Positions 19,328-28,572 of a stretch of 64,000 nucleotides of DNA are shown in pieces. The first letter of the stretch is position 1, and each line of letters opens with the position of its first letter. A program made the translations under genes and the position numbers. The notes below the pieces were generated by a model. The model was not told the origin of the DNA, did no database searches, and saw only the letters and a program-made list of their open reading frames with translations. The stretch covers positions 930,001 through 994,000 of the forward strand of contig NZ_AP014821.1 in assembly GCF_001548115.1 (NCBI RefSeq), read 5' to 3'. This DNA comes from Geminocystis sp. NIES-3709. Its GTDB lineage: Bacteria > Cyanobacteriota > Cyanobacteriia > Cyanobacteriales > Cyanobacteriaceae.

Positions 19328-19846
19328 TCATTCTCTACATCCTAAACTATCTCTGGTGGCAACTCCCGTAACGGAATTTATACCTGTTGCCCTTTTACAC
19401 ATCAAATTTATTTGATAACGATCGATTACGGCATCGGAAAAGTCTGCACCTTCTATGTTAGTATCATAAAATCGGGTACGAGTAGCAATAGCATCAACGA
19501 AAATAGCATCTCGTAAATCGGATAAGTCAAAAGTAACACGATCGATTAAAGCCCCAGTAAAGTTAACTCCTCGCAAATCTGCATTAAGTAAAACTCCTTC
19601 CGTCATGATACTATTAGTCAAATTAGAATCACGAAAAGACACATTACGCATATTAGAAGCCGCAAACACCGAACCTGTCAAGTCTCGATGGGAAAAATCT
19701 GCTCCCTCTAATTCGGCATAAGTAAAATTAAGAATTTCTGCATTGACGGGTTGAGGTGTTAACAATATTAAGGCAATACTTAAAATCAAAAGCAAAAAGA
19801 CACAAAATACACGCCAAATTATCGTTAAAAATCGAGTAGAAATCAT
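19328..19846 (-). CDS. Exported pentapeptide-repeat protein
   Basis: A secreted or thylakoid-lumen protein built of A(D/N)LxG-type pentapeptide repeats: LEGADFSHRDLTGSVFAASN, ADLRGVNFTGAL and LSDLRDAIF among others, predicted to form a right-handed quadrilateral helix. I place the start at the internal ATG (19846), which gives a classical signal peptide (MISTRFLTIIWRVF, then a hydrophobic core) with cleavage after PQPVNA. A longer frame opens at 19930 but puts 28 extra residues before the signal. The C-terminus carries two cysteines (LMCKRATG and SLGCRE) that could pair. Lumenal pentapeptide proteins are common in cyanobacteria; the function is unknown. Confidence 0.8.
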   Translation of the reverse strand: MISTRFLTIIWRVFCVFLLLILSIALILLTPQPVNAEILNFTYAELEGADFSHRDLTGSVFAASNMRNVSFRDSNLTNSIMTEGVLLNADLRGVNFTGALIDRVTFDLSDLRDAIFVDAIATRTRFYDTNIEGADFSDAVIDRYQINLMCKRATGINSVTGVATRDSLGCRE

Positions 19847-19958
19847 ACAATCTTTTCCCGAAATAGGATTGATGAGTAAAAAAAGACAATTAACACTAAA
19901 ACGGTAAAATGAATTAGTTAAATTGGTCATAGTAAATTATTAATAATCTTTTATATCA

Positions 19959-21473
19959 ATGTTAATTGTAACGAGAATCACTAAATTAAAGAAAGAACGA
20001 TCGAAAATTTCATCTAATATTAGTGTAGGATTCGTGCCAACCATGGGGGCGTTACATTTAGGACACGAAAGTTTAATTAAACAAGCCCGTGCCGAGAATG
20101 ATTATGTGATCGTCAGTATTTTTGTTAATCCTTTGCAATTTGGCAAAAATGAAGATTTGGATAAATATCCGAAACAATTAGAGCAAGATAAGAGGATATG
20201 TGAGAAATTAGGAGTTAATCTTTTATTTACTCCATCTAATGAAGAAATTTATCCGTTAAAGGAAGAAACTACTTTAGTTATACCACCAGCATCGATGATG
20301 TCTGTTTTATGTGGTAAATATCGAGATGGACATTTTCAGGGTGTCGCTACCATTGTGACGAAATTATTTAATTTAGTTAAGCCAAATATCGCTTATTTTG
20401 GGCAAAAAGACGCACAACAAGTAGCAATTATAAAAAAAATGGTCAATGATCTTAATATTCCAGTAAAAATAAAATCTTGTGCTATTATTCGGGAAGAATC
20501 GGGGTTAGCTTTAAGTTCTCGTAATCAGTATTTAACTTTAGCAGAAAAACAAGAAGCCATCTTATTATTTAAAAGTTTAAATATAGCAAAAGGGGCTTTT
20601 TTAAAAGGAGAAAAAAATACTAAAAATTTAATTCAAATTGTTAAAAATCAGTTTAAAGATCATCATAATTTAACTCTACAATATGCTGAAATAGTCGATC
20701 GAAAAACATTACAACCCTTGACAATTATCACTGATTCTGCTTTAATGGCGATCGCTGCGTTTTGTGGTGAAACTCGTTTAATAGATAATATTATTTTAAC
20801 CGTGAAAAAACCAATTATAGCTATAGATGGACCTGCAGGAGCTGGAAAATCTACCGTTAGCCGTCGTTTAGCTCAAGAATTAGGCTTCATCTACCTTGAT
20901 ACGGGGGCAATGTATCGAGCAATTACATGGTTAGTCATGAAAAATAATATCAATATCACCGATGAAAACTCTATTGAACAATTAGTAAATATAGCAGAAA
21001 TTGAATTGTTACCAAGTGAAGATTTAAAAATACCCGTCACGGTAAAAGTTAATAGCCAAGACGTAACTAAAGAAATTCGCACTTCTGCCGTTACCGCTAA
21101 CGTATCGAAAGTTGCAGCGCAAAAAGCTGTTAGGGAAAAAATGGTAACATTGCAACAGGAATATGGTAAACAAGGGGGAATTGTAGCCGAAGGTAGAGAT
21201 ATTGGTACTAATGTTTTTCCAGAAGCAGAATTTAAGATTTTTTTAACAGCATCTTCTCAAGCAAGGGCAAAAAGACGATTAATGGATTTACAAAATCAAG
21301 GAGAAAATAATGTTAATTTAGAGCAGTTAATTGCGGATATTGAACATAGAGATTATCTTGATAGTACTCGTGATATTGCACCGTTGAAAAAAGCAGAAAA
21401 CTCGATCGAGATTATTACAGATAATTTAACTATAGAAGAAGTAATTAATAAAATTAAAAGTTATGTTCAATAA
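19959..21473 (+). CDS. panC/cmk: Bifunctional pantoate-beta-alanine ligase / cytidylate kinase
   Basis: A fusion typical of cyanobacteria. The N-terminal part (~1-280) is pantothenate synthetase, condensing pantoate and beta-alanine with ATP for coenzyme A synthesis. It shows FVPTMGALHLGH (HxGH at 33-36), FVNPLQFG, YRDGHFQGVATIV and GLALSSRNQYL. The C-terminal part (~285-504) is CMP/dCMP kinase with P-loop IDGPAGAGKSTVS (291-298), LDTGAMYRAITW and VAEGRDIGTNVFPEA. Both active sites look complete. Two further genes follow closely on the same strand (48-bp and 4-bp gaps), suggesting an operon ending with the lipoate-ligase-like gene. Confidence 0.95.
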   Translation: MLIVTRITKLKKERSKISSNISVGFVPTMGALHLGHESLIKQARAENDYVIVSIFVNPLQFGKNEDLDKYPKQLEQDKRICEKLGVNLLFTPSNEEIYPLKEETTLVIPPASMMSVLCGKYRDGHFQGVATIVTKLFNLVKPNIAYFGQKDAQQVAIIKKMVNDLNIPVKIKSCAIIREESGLALSSRNQYLTLAEKQEAILLFKSLNIAKGAFLKGEKNTKNLIQIVKNQFKDHHNLTLQYAEIVDRKTLQPLTIITDSALMAIAAFCGETRLIDNIILTVKKPIIAIDGPAGAGKSTVSRRLAQELGFIYLDTGAMYRAITWLVMKNNINITDENSIEQLVNIAEIELLPSEDLKIPVTVKVNSQDVTKEIRTSAVTANVSKVAAQKAVREKMVTLQQEYGKQGGIVAEGRDIGTNVFPEAEFKIFLTASSQARAKRRLMDLQNQGENNVNLEQLIADIEHRDYLDSTRDIAPLKKAENSIEIITDNLTIEEVINKIKSYVQ

Positions 21474-21521
21474 TAAAATTATAAAAAATAAGCTAAATAT
21501 TAATATATTTACCAAACAATA

Positions 21522-22223
21522 ATGAGAAAAAGAAGAATTAGAACAAATAATCATCCGGGTCAAAATTTAGATTCATTTTTAGATATTTTGACAAATACTG
21601 TAGGTGTTTTAATGTTTGTTGGTTTATTTGTAAGTTTATTAGCAGTAGAAGCTGGAACAGTTATTCGCACACCTTTACGCTCAGAAACAAAGAAAATTGG
21701 AAAATTTTTTGAAATTAGAAACAATCAAGTTTTTTTAGTTAGTGATCCTAAGTTAGAGCAAGAAATCGATACAATTTTAGCTACTTTACCCAATTGCCGA
21801 ACTCCAGATATTCCTAAAAATATTCCTTCTTATTTATATAACTTTTATATCCAAGAAATTGACAAATATGAACAGTGTAATAAAAGTCGTAATATTAAAT
21901 TAAAAAATTTTTACTATGATAACAATAATTATTCAATTACTTTCACTGATAATGGTTCTTTAATGTATGAGTCTAAACCTTCATCTTTAGGAGAAAACAC
22001 AAAAGAATTAAAAGACAAAACATCTAATTTTAGTGAAATTTTAACACAATTAAATCCTAATGTAAATTATCTTGCTTTTATCGTGCGCCCCGATAGTTTT
22101 GAGGCTTTTAGAGTCGCTAGAGAAAAGGCTTGGAGTTTAGGTTATGAAGTAGGTTGGGAGCCTATTTCTCAAGATAGAGTTTTAGTCTTTGGCTCTGGTG
22201 GTCGATCGATCGGAGTACAATAA
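21522..22223 (+). CDS. Conserved membrane-anchored hypothetical protein
   Basis: A 233-residue protein with one N-terminal transmembrane helix (LTNTVGVLMFVGLFVSLLAVEAG, about residues 24-46) preceded by a basic stretch and the conserved-looking LDSFLDILTN. The remainder is soluble, presumably periplasmic, and ends in a compact domain (VNYLAFIVRPDSFEAFRVAR, then GYEVGWEP). The topology recalls ExbD/TolR-type proteins, but no charged residue in the helix supports that role, so I leave it unassigned. The stop codon is 4 bp before the next start, implying translational coupling. Confidence 0.7.
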   Translation: MRKRRIRTNNHPGQNLDSFLDILTNTVGVLMFVGLFVSLLAVEAGTVIRTPLRSETKKIGKFFEIRNNQVFLVSDPKLEQEIDTILATLPNCRTPDIPKNIPSYLYNFYIQEIDKYEQCNKSRNIKLKNFYYDNNNYSITFTDNGSLMYESKPSSLGENTKELKDKTSNFSEILTQLNPNVNYLAFIVRPDSFEAFRVAREKAWSLGYEVGWEPISQDRVLVFGSGGRSIGVQ

Positions 22224-22227
22224 AAAA

Positions 22228-22950
22228 ATGAATAAATGGCGTTTTATTCCTTTAATGAAGGGAGATGGTAAATTACACATGGCGATCGATGAGTGGTTGT
22301 TAATACAACATCAAAAATACAATCATCCCTCTACACTCCGATTTTATACATGGAATCCCCCAGCCATTTCATTAGGAGTTAGCCAAAAACGACATTTTCC
22401 TAGTCATTGGCAAAATTTAACTTATCAAGGAAAACCCATTGATTTGGTGAAACGTCCTAGTGGTGGGAGAGGAGTATTACATCAAGGAGATTTAACTTAT
22501 ATGGTGATAACCTCCCATTTGGATGGAAATTTAGATCAAGTGTATCGGCAAATATGTCAATTCTTAATTTTGGGATGGCAAAAACTAGGAGTTGATTTAC
22601 AATTTGGACAACCTGAAAGACAATATTTACACTCAGCTAATTGTTTCAAACTAGCTACTAATGCAGATCTAGTCGATCGAGCGGGAAATAAGTTTATAGG
22701 CAGTTCACAACTTAAAAAGGGCAAATTTACTCTACAACATGGTTCAATGCTCTTAAAGCCTGATAAAGAGTTATTTCAGAAAGTTTTTAATACCGTACCC
22801 CCCAAAACTATTTTATCGTCTTCTATCTGTTTGGAATCGATCGTAAATATATTAACAAAATCCGCAGAAGATTATTTTAACTGTCAGTTTGAGATTCAAC
22901 CTTTATCGCCACAGGAGTTAAACCAAATTCAAAAAATGATTACTTTATAA
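22228..22950 (+). CDS. Lipoate-protein ligase A family protein
   Basis: A 240-residue biotin/lipoate ligase-fold protein that probably transfers a lipoyl or octanoyl group to carrier domains. Family motifs visible are RFYTWNPPAISLGVSQ, VKRPSGGRGVLHQGDLTY (the RxTGGxxVxHxxxxxY-type loop) and KFIGSSQLKKGKFTLQHGSM with the conserved Lys. The start at 22228 is chosen because it lies immediately after the preceding stop and gives the normal N-terminus MNKWRFIPLMKGDGKLHMAID; the longer frame overlaps the upstream gene. Substrate specificity (lipoate or octanoyl transfer) cannot be told from sequence alone. Confidence 0.85.
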   Translation: MNKWRFIPLMKGDGKLHMAIDEWLLIQHQKYNHPSTLRFYTWNPPAISLGVSQKRHFPSHWQNLTYQGKPIDLVKRPSGGRGVLHQGDLTYMVITSHLDGNLDQVYRQICQFLILGWQKLGVDLQFGQPERQYLHSANCFKLATNADLVDRAGNKFIGSSQLKKGKFTLQHGSMLLKPDKELFQKVFNTVPPKTILSSSICLESIVNILTKSAEDYFNCQFEIQPLSPQELNQIQKMITL

Positions 22951-23023
22951 ATCTTTGGGAAAAAAGACGACTTTCTTCAGATATAATATTCCACTACCAT
23001 AAAATTTAGGCAATTAATTTTTC

Positions 23024-23857
23024 ATGAGTGTAAATTGGGAAGCCTTTGGACAATATGAAGATATTTTATATTTTAAGTATGATGGTATTGCGAAAATAGT
23101 TATCAATAGACCTCATAAACGTAATGCTTTTCGCCCACAAACGGTGTTTGAACTTTATCATGCTTTTTGTGATGCGAGAGAAGACCAAACTATTGGAGTA
23201 ATTTTGCTTACGGGCGCAGGCCCTCATACCGACGGCAAATATGCTTTTTGCTCCGGTGGTGATCAAAGTGTCAGAGGGAAAGCAGGATACATTGGTGATG
23301 ACGGTATTCCTCGTCTAAATGTATTGGATTTACAGCGATTAATTCGCACTATTCCTAAAGTAGTTATTGCTTTAGTTGCAGGATACGCCATCGGTGGTGG
23401 TCATGTATTACATTTGATTTGTGATTTGTCGATCGCCGCAGATAATGCTATTTTTGGACAAACAGGCCCGAAAGTGGGTAGTTTTGACGGTGGTTTTGGT
23501 GCTAGTTACCTTGCCAGAATTGTGGGACAAAAAAAAGCCCGAGAAATTTGGTTTTTGTGTCGTCAGTATAATGCCCAAGAAGCCTTAGATATGGGATTAG
23601 TTAATACAGTAGTGCCTATCTCAGAGTTGGAAAATGAAGGAATCAAATGGGCTCAGGAAATACTCGAAAAAAGTCCTACCGCAATCCGTTGTCTAAAATC
23701 CGCTTTCAATGCTGACTGTGATGGTCAAGCAGGATTACAAGAATTAGCTGGAAATGCTACTTTATTATATTATCTCACGGAAGAAGGTACAGAAGGAAAA
23801 CAGGCGTTTTTAGAAAAGCGATCGCCAAATTTTCGTCAATATCCTTGGCTACCCTAA
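23024..23857 (+). CDS. menB: 1,4-dihydroxy-2-naphthoyl-CoA synthase
   Basis: MenB closes the naphthoquinone ring from o-succinylbenzoyl-CoA, in cyanobacteria for phylloquinone (vitamin K1) of photosystem I. It is a crotonase-fold enzyme with the oxyanion segments [11 protein letters not shown] and [11 protein letters not shown] and the diagnostic [17 protein letters not shown] Gly rather than Asp in the QTG position places it with the bicarbonate-dependent type I enzymes such as E. coli MenB. At 277 residues it is the expected size. It is followed by a short possible membrane-peptide gene. Confidence 0.95.
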   Translation: MSVNWEAFGQYEDILYFKYDGIAKIVINRPHKRNAFRPQTVFELYHAFCDAREDQTIGVILLTGAGPHTDGKYAFCSGGDQSVRGKAGYIGDDGIPRLNVLDLQRLIRTIPKVVIALVAGYAIGGGHVLHLICDLSIAADNAIFGQTGPKVGSFDGGFGASYLARIVGQKKAREIWFLCRQYNAQEALDMGLVNTVVPISELENEGIKWAQEILEKSPTAIRCLKSAFNADCDGQAGLQELAGNATLLYYLTEEGTEGKQAFLEKRSPNFRQYPWLP

Positions 23858-23928
23858 AAAATTAGGAATGGGAAATGAGGAAGACAAAGTAAAGTGAAGA
23901 TATAATTAATTTTTTTAGTTTTAAAAAT

Positions 23929-24033
23929 ATGGAAATAGATAAGTTAGATTCAATTTTAGGCATACTAGCCATAATTATTTTACTAGGAGGTTTGTTGATG
24001 TTATTTAGCGGAGTTAAGAAAATGAATGATTGA
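23929..24033 (+). CDS. Possible 34-residue single-helix membrane peptide
   Basis: A complete ATG-to-TGA frame of 34 codons encoding MEIDKLDSILG, then one hydrophobic helix (ILAIIILLGGLLMLF), then SGVKKMND. The acidic N-terminus, single helix and basic C-terminus resemble the small single-helix subunits of photosynthetic and NDH complexes. I cannot match it to a named one (it is not PsbM, PetN, PsaM or Psb30 by eye). No clear ribosome-binding site precedes it. It lies 71 bp downstream of menB on the same strand. Confidence 0.4.
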   Translation: MEIDKLDSILGILAIIILLGGLLMLFSGVKKMND

Positions 24034-24119
24034 ATAAAAAATGCCCGTTATGATAACTAAAATATAGTTCAACTTTTATCCTAGTAACTTATGCTTATAC
24101 AATTAATTTTTATTAATAA

Positions 24120-24422
24120 TTAAACAGATTTAGAAATGGGTAATTCTGATGAGACTCTTGTTTCTTGATTAGTATTTAAAATTGATTCCACCTCTAATGT
24201 ACCTTGAACAGTAGCACATCCTAAAGAAAAAGATTTTTCAAGTAAGGCAATTTCAGGAATAGTTTTCCATTCAGTGTTAAACACTGGGGTTGTCAAGTGG
24301 CAAGACTTCCATTCTCCTTGAACTAAAACTCCTAATTGTGAACACATTCCCCCTCGTCTTCCTTCCGGATTATAAAATTGACAATAACGACAAGCAGAAG
24401 TACAATATTTATTGGTTTTCAT
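24120..24422 (-). CDS. Conserved cysteine-motif hypothetical protein
   Basis: A 100-residue protein of a type I associate with cyanobacterial conserved hypotheticals. Its N-terminal half carries four clustered cysteines (CTSACRYCQFYNPEGRRGGMC, then WKSCHL) that could bind a metal. The C-terminal half is low-complexity. There is no signal peptide. It is monocistronic and transcribed away from pyrD. No function is claimed. Confidence 0.65.
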   Translation of the reverse strand: MKTNKYCTSACRYCQFYNPEGRRGGMCSQLGVLVQGEWKSCHLTTPVFNTEWKTIPEIALLEKSFSLGCATVQGTLEVESILNTNQETRVSSELPISKSV

Positions 24423-24824
24423 TTTCTTACTATAAAAATTTATCTAACAGTTTTTTATCTCTTTCTATTATTAACTATTCGGGATCAAGGCTTTTTTGCC
24501 TAGAAATGGCTTCTACCTAGAAGGATCACCTTTTTTTGAGGTTTTTTCTTTTATATTGTTTTAACTATTGCTTAACAGATCTAAATATTTAGTTTAACTT
24601 TAGTAAAGTTAGATAAAGTTTTAGTTGTCGATCGAAATAATGTATTAAAAGATACAGTGGGGATCAACAAAAAACTATCTAAAATCTACTAAAAAAGGAA
24701 TTATATTGTTAAGCACTTCTTTGAAAAAAATTAGGTTATTTTTCTGCAATTATGGGAGTGATCATGAAAAAAAAGAGTATAAAAAATCCAAAAATATCGT
24801 TAATTTCTTGATTATTCTTAACAA
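24423..24824. other. Intergenic region upstream of pyrD
   Basis: About 400 bp without an intact gene. Around 24491-24505 there is a small inverted repeat aaggc-tttttt-gcct, followed by the imperfect direct repeats ctagaa...ctagaagg and gggatcaagg/aggatcacc, all upstream of the minus-strand gene at 24422. These could form a leader-RNA structure for that gene. The rest is AT-rich and should contain the pyrD promoter. No tRNA or known riboswitch was recognised. Confidence 0.35.
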
Positions 24825-25982
24825 ATGTTAAATCTTCTTAAACCTTTATATCCTGCTTTTTTTACCTCTTTACAAGGTAATCCTGAGCTTGCCCATGTAC
24901 AAAGCCTCAATTTATTACAACAATTAAGTTTGAATAGGAAGAATATTGTAGGAAAATGGACTATTCGAGAAATGGAAAAATCTTTCTGTTATAGTCATCC
25001 TTCTCTATGTCAATCTTTATGGAATCTAAACTTTTCTCATCCTTTAGGTTTAGCACCGGGATTTGATAAAAATGCTCAAGGGGCTGGAATTTGGTCAAGT
25101 TTTGGCTTTAGTTTTGCGGAATTAGGTGCTGTTACCCTTCATCCTCAAGTTGGTAATCCTTCCCCCCGAATGTTTCGCTTACCAGCGGATAAAGCAATTC
25201 TTAATCGCATGGGTGCTAATAATGATGGTGCAGAGGCGATCGCACAAAGACTACACGAGACATGGATAACACATCCTCGTACTATTCCCATCGGTATTAA
25301 CTTATGTAAATCTAAAATTACTGAATTAGATCAAGCGGCTGATGATTATGTTAGTAGTTTTCGTCTTTTACGTTCTTATGCAGACTATTTTGTCGTCAAT
25401 GTCAGTTCTCCTAATACTCCCGGACTTCGATCGTTACAGGGAACAGAACAATTAGAACCAATCCTAGAGGGTTTACAAAACGAAAATCAAGGTGAAAAAC
25501 CGATTTTGATTAAAATTGCACCAGACTTAGAATGGCATGAGATAACGTCAATTTTAAGGGCTTCTCAACAATATAATTTATCGGGGATAGTTGCCACAAA
25601 TACTACCATTAAAAAAGATGGATTAAAAACCGAGATTTTACCCGCCACAGGTAAGCCGATTACAGAGGAAGCAGGAGGAATTAGTGGAAAACCGTTAAGA
25701 ATTCGATCGACAGAAGTAATTAAGTTTATTTATCAAGAAACTAGGGGTAATTTGCCTATAATTGGCGTAGGTGGTATTTTTGACACAGAATCGGCATGGG
25801 AAAAAATTACAGCAGGAGCAAGTTTATTACAATTTTATAGCGGTTGGATTTATGAAGGCCCTTGGGTTGTTAAAGAAATTTTAGAAGGCTTAACTGTAAA
25901 ATTGGCAGAAAATGGACTTAATCACATACAACAAGCCATTGGTATAGAAGCACAAAAAAATAACGATAATAATCCTAAATAA
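24825..25982 (+). CDS. pyrD: Dihydroorotate dehydrogenase, quinone-dependent (class 2)
   Basis: PyrD oxidises dihydroorotate to orotate in pyrimidine synthesis, passing electrons to membrane quinone. Class 2 is indicated by the N-terminal membrane-associating helix ([13 protein letters not shown]), the motif [12 protein letters not shown], the catalytic serine region [14 protein letters not shown] and the FMN-binding segments IVATNTTI and [17 protein letters not shown]. The 385-residue length fits class 2. The last ~30 residues are a hydrophilic tail. It starts after a 402-bp spacer and is followed by a small secreted protein gene. Confidence 0.95.
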   Translation: MLNLLKPLYPAFFTSLQGNPELAHVQSLNLLQQLSLNRKNIVGKWTIREMEKSFCYSHPSLCQSLWNLNFSHPLGLAPGFDKNAQGAGIWSSFGFSFAELGAVTLHPQVGNPSPRMFRLPADKAILNRMGANNDGAEAIAQRLHETWITHPRTIPIGINLCKSKITELDQAADDYVSSFRLLRSYADYFVVNVSSPNTPGLRSLQGTEQLEPILEGLQNENQGEKPILIKIAPDLEWHEITSILRASQQYNLSGIVATNTTIKKDGLKTEILPATGKPITEEAGGISGKPLRIRSTEVIKFIYQETRGNLPIIGVGGIFDTESAWEKITAGASLLQFYSGWIYEGPWVVKEILEGLTVKLAENGLNHIQQAIGIEAQKNNDNNPK

Positions 25983-26051
25983 ATTATGTCGAAAAGGCTT
26001 TTTTAATCTAAGATAAATATTATTTTTAACAAGTACTTTATTTAAAAAAAA

Positions 26052-26465
26052 ATGAGTTTAACTACTAAATTTCTATTTCACGCAGGTACGATCGTTTCTT
26101 TATTATTACTTAAATCTCCTATGACAATAGGTCAAGTACCCCCCTATGGAGCTCAAGTAAACGAATATAATAGTAGAGCATGGTCTGCCAGTCAACAAGG
26201 AGATTATGATACAGCTATTATTAATTATCAACGAGCTGGTGAAGCGGCTAAAAAATTAACTAACCCAATTTTACGAGACTGTGCTGTTTCTGGTGCTATG
26301 GCAAATCGTCAAGCGGCTCAAATAGCTAAACAATATTTGAAACAAGAGGGTATAGTCAATTCCACGACTTTACAACAAGCAAGGGAAAGAGAAATTAATG
26401 CTTTCGAGGCTTACTATGATCAATTTTATCTCAGCCGTCCAGATTTGGTTAATAGATGTCCATAA
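26052..26465 (+). CDS. Small exported hypothetical protein
   Basis: A 137-residue protein with an N-terminal signal peptide (FLFHAGTIVSLLLL, cleavage probably near TIGQV). The mature part is helical and contains one TPR-like unit (AWSASQQGDYDTAIINYQRAGEAA). Two cysteines (RDCAVSG and the final RCP) could form a disulfide. It lies 69 bp after pyrD. No function is assigned. Confidence 0.65.
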   Translation: MSLTTKFLFHAGTIVSLLLLKSPMTIGQVPPYGAQVNEYNSRAWSASQQGDYDTAIINYQRAGEAAKKLTNPILRDCAVSGAMANRQAAQIAKQYLKQEGIVNSTTLQQAREREINAFEAYYDQFYLSRPDLVNRCP

Positions 26466-26534
26466 TCATTGATTTTCAGACATTTTTCCTCTATTTATTC
26501 CATTCTACTTTCACCTTTTTCGTAATTTATAGTC

Positions 26535-27389
26535 TTAACTAGCTTCTTCTTCCTCTTGCCAATTTTCCTCACTCCAGTCGATCGCTTCAGGATTATACTC
26601 TCCATTATGATTAGGTAAATTATCTTCATCTAACCATTCTTCCCAATCGTCATCAGTTTCTAAATCAGGAGAGACATCTTCATTTTCATTATCCATTATA
26701 ATTTCTTCAGAAACTAAGGCTTCTTCTTCCGACATTTCTCCCATTAAATCTCCCCAGTTTTCATCTTCTACCGATTCTTCTTCCATAGAAATATCCTCCC
26801 CCTCAGAATTAAATATTTCTTCTTCTTCTTCGGAAGCCACTTCTAAAGATACTTCTTCCGAGACATTTTCCAATTCCTCTTTCTGGGAGAAAGAATCTTC
26901 TACATCATTATTTAAATCATCAATCCAGTTTTCAGATACATCATCATTGATATTATCTTTATCTTCTTCATCTATGGTAAAAGAATTTTCTATGGAAGAT
27001 TCTTCTTCAAAATCATTAAAATTATCGTCAAAATTATCATCCGTTTCCGAGAATTTTTCGTGCTCTACAGAAATAAAATTAATATCAACAGAACTTCCAC
27101 TAATTATTTTAAATATTGTAACTAAAGTTTCCCTATTTTTATCCCAAGTTTGATATATATTTTCTAGTTGTTTCTGATGAAAATTTAAAGCATAATTATC
27201 TTTAGATAGCAAATTTTTATCATTAATATGAGTATTTAATCCCTTAAGTAAATCAATATCTGTTTCTATTTTACTAACTTGTTGTTTGGTAGTTAACTTA
27301 ATTTTTAAACTGTTACTTAAAGCTAACAATAAACCTTCAGATAACTTTTTTTTCTCTATTAAATCTTTGATTTTGTCATAACTGCTCAT
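26535..27389 (-). CDS. Acidic-tailed member of a cyanobacterial paralog pair
   Basis: A 284-residue protein. Residues 1-~100 share their pattern with the neighbouring 109-residue protein: a K..I..GxL..AL....LK..LTT start, DLL in the middle, then FHQKQLENIYQTWDKNRETLVTIFKII. After residue ~110 comes an extremely acidic, low-complexity tail of Glu/Asp/Ser ending in tryptophan-rich acidic blocks (DDWEEWLDEDN, IDWSEENWQEEEE). The tail is probably disordered. No membrane segment is seen. It forms a two-gene unit with 27453-27782, 63 bp apart. The short family is, from memory, widespread in cyanobacteria without known function. Confidence 0.7.
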   Translation of the reverse strand: MSSYDKIKDLIEKKKLSEGLLLALSNSLKIKLTTKQQVSKIETDIDLLKGLNTHINDKNLLSKDNYALNFHQKQLENIYQTWDKNRETLVTIFKIISGSSVDINFISVEHEKFSETDDNFDDNFNDFEEESSIENSFTIDEEDKDNINDDVSENWIDDLNNDVEDSFSQKEELENVSEEVSLEVASEEEEEIFNSEGEDISMEEESVEDENWGDLMGEMSEEEALVSEEIIMDNENEDVSPDLETDDDWEEWLDEDNLPNHNGEYNPEAIDWSEENWQEEEEAS

Positions 27390-27452
27390 TATTTTAGATG
27401 ACTCCCTAGTTATAAATATATAAATAAAATATTGTTAATTTTAATTAGCTTT

Positions 27453-27782
27453 TTAGCTTATCTCATTTAAACTTTCTTGCAATAAGTTGAACATTTTCTG
27501 TAAACTTTGAACATTTTGTAATATTTTTTCGTGAGATTTTTCTACTTCATGAAAATGTAATTTTTCTATTTGATTATTATTTTGAACTTCATCAAGTTGA
27601 TGATCGATTTCATTATTTAATAAATCAATATTACTGCGATAGCATTGAGAATGAGAAGAATTATCTCCATCATTAACTGTCGTAACTATCTCTAATTTCA
27701 TGGCTTCAGCCATCGCCATTGCCATTGCTGTTTCGATGTTTCCTTCTCTGATTTTGGCTTTAACTTCTTCAATTTTACTCAT
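27453..27782 (-). CDS. Short member of the cyanobacterial paralog pair
   Basis: A 109-residue helical protein starting MSKIEEVKAKIREGNIETAM and carrying AMAEAMKLEIVTTV, a central INLL-type segment and a C-terminal heptad-like FHEVEKSHEKILQNVQSLQKMF. It resembles a conserved cyanobacterial family of unknown function (remembered pattern: IR.G.L..A...A..EA.EL.I.T, then REFH...). The C-terminus may form a coiled coil, perhaps pairing with the homologous region of the acidic protein encoded next to it. It is upstream of that gene, separated by 63 bp, and probably co-transcribed. Confidence 0.7.
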   Translation of the reverse strand: MSKIEEVKAKIREGNIETAMAMAMAEAMKLEIVTTVNDGDNSSHSQCYRSNIDLLNNEIDHQLDEVQNNNQIEKLHFHEVEKSHEKILQNVQSLQKMFNLLQESLNEIS

Positions 27783-27844
27783 TATTAATCGATAACCTCA
27801 AATTTTTTCTTTCAATTAGCTTAACTCAAATTTTCCTTAATAAC

Positions 27845-28429
27845 TTACCAAAAATCGGTGACTTTATAATTCAAATCTTCTAACATTATTCGTAGCAAAG
27901 GCAGACTTAAGCCAATGACATTACTATGACAACCTACTATTTTCTCGACAAATAATCCTCCTTTACCTTCTAAAGCAAAACTTCCAGCACATTTGAGAGG
28001 TTCTCCTGTACTAACATAACTTTCGATCGAAGAATCGTCAATATTGGCAAAAAAAACTTCTGTAATGCCACAACGAATAATTTTTTGGTCTTTCCCCGTG
28101 TCTATTAAAGCATGACCAGTGTATAATTTTCCTACTTTTCCTCTCATTTTTTGCCATCTTTTCATGGCATTTTCAGGGTTATTTGGTTTACCATAAATTT
28201 CACCATCGACTTCCAGCACAGAATCACAGCCTAAAACTAAAGCGTCAGAAAAATTCTCCGCTACTATTTCCGCTTTTTTCCATGCTAAAGTATTTACTAA
28301 ATCTACTGTTGTGCTTAGATTAATTTGAGATTCGTCATAGTTACTACTACATACGATCGTTTTAATTCCTACCATTTCTAATAGTTTTAATCTAGCAGGA
28401 GATGCGGATGCCAAAACAAATTGAGTCAT
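27845..28429 (-). CDS. maf: Maf-family nucleotide pyrophosphatase
   Basis: Maf proteins hydrolyse non-canonical or modified nucleoside triphosphates and have been linked to septum inhibition. The N-terminal phosphate-binding signature [16 protein letters not shown] is present. [27 protein letters not shown] and the YTGHALI and [11 protein letters not shown] segments follow, as expected for the fold. The 194-residue length is normal. It is transcribed divergently from uvrA, and the 143-bp gap contains a dispersed repeat. Confidence 0.93.
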   Translation of the reverse strand: MTQFVLASASPARLKLLEMVGIKTIVCSSNYDESQINLSTTVDLVNTLAWKKAEIVAENFSDALVLGCDSVLEVDGEIYGKPNNPENAMKRWQKMRGKVGKLYTGHALIDTGKDQKIIRCGITEVFFANIDDSSIESYVSTGEPLKCAGSFALEGKGGLFVEKIVGCHSNVIGLSLPLLRIMLEDLNYKVTDFW

Positions 28430-28455
28430 AATTTTTTATAATGCTAGTTTTCTCT

Positions 28456-28480
28456 CCCGAAGACGCAAAGACGCCAAAAA
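28456..28480. repeat. Dispersed CGCAAAGA-type repeat
   Basis: The segment cgaagacgcaaagacgccaa in the maf/uvrA spacer is another copy of the short repeat seen at 2169-2193, 11163-11181 and in uvrA at 29301-29336. Confidence 0.6.
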
Positions 28481-28572
28481 GTTGAAATTATTTTTTATTA
28501 TTTTCTAAAATATGTCACTCTTAAATTATCATAAATACTCTAAAAGAGCCAAAATTCTTACTAATTACTTAA

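Noticed and set aside
16091-24067. 16-bp identical gataactaaaatatag at 16091 and 24052
   Set aside because: AT-rich, no further similarity around either site; likely chance or trivial.
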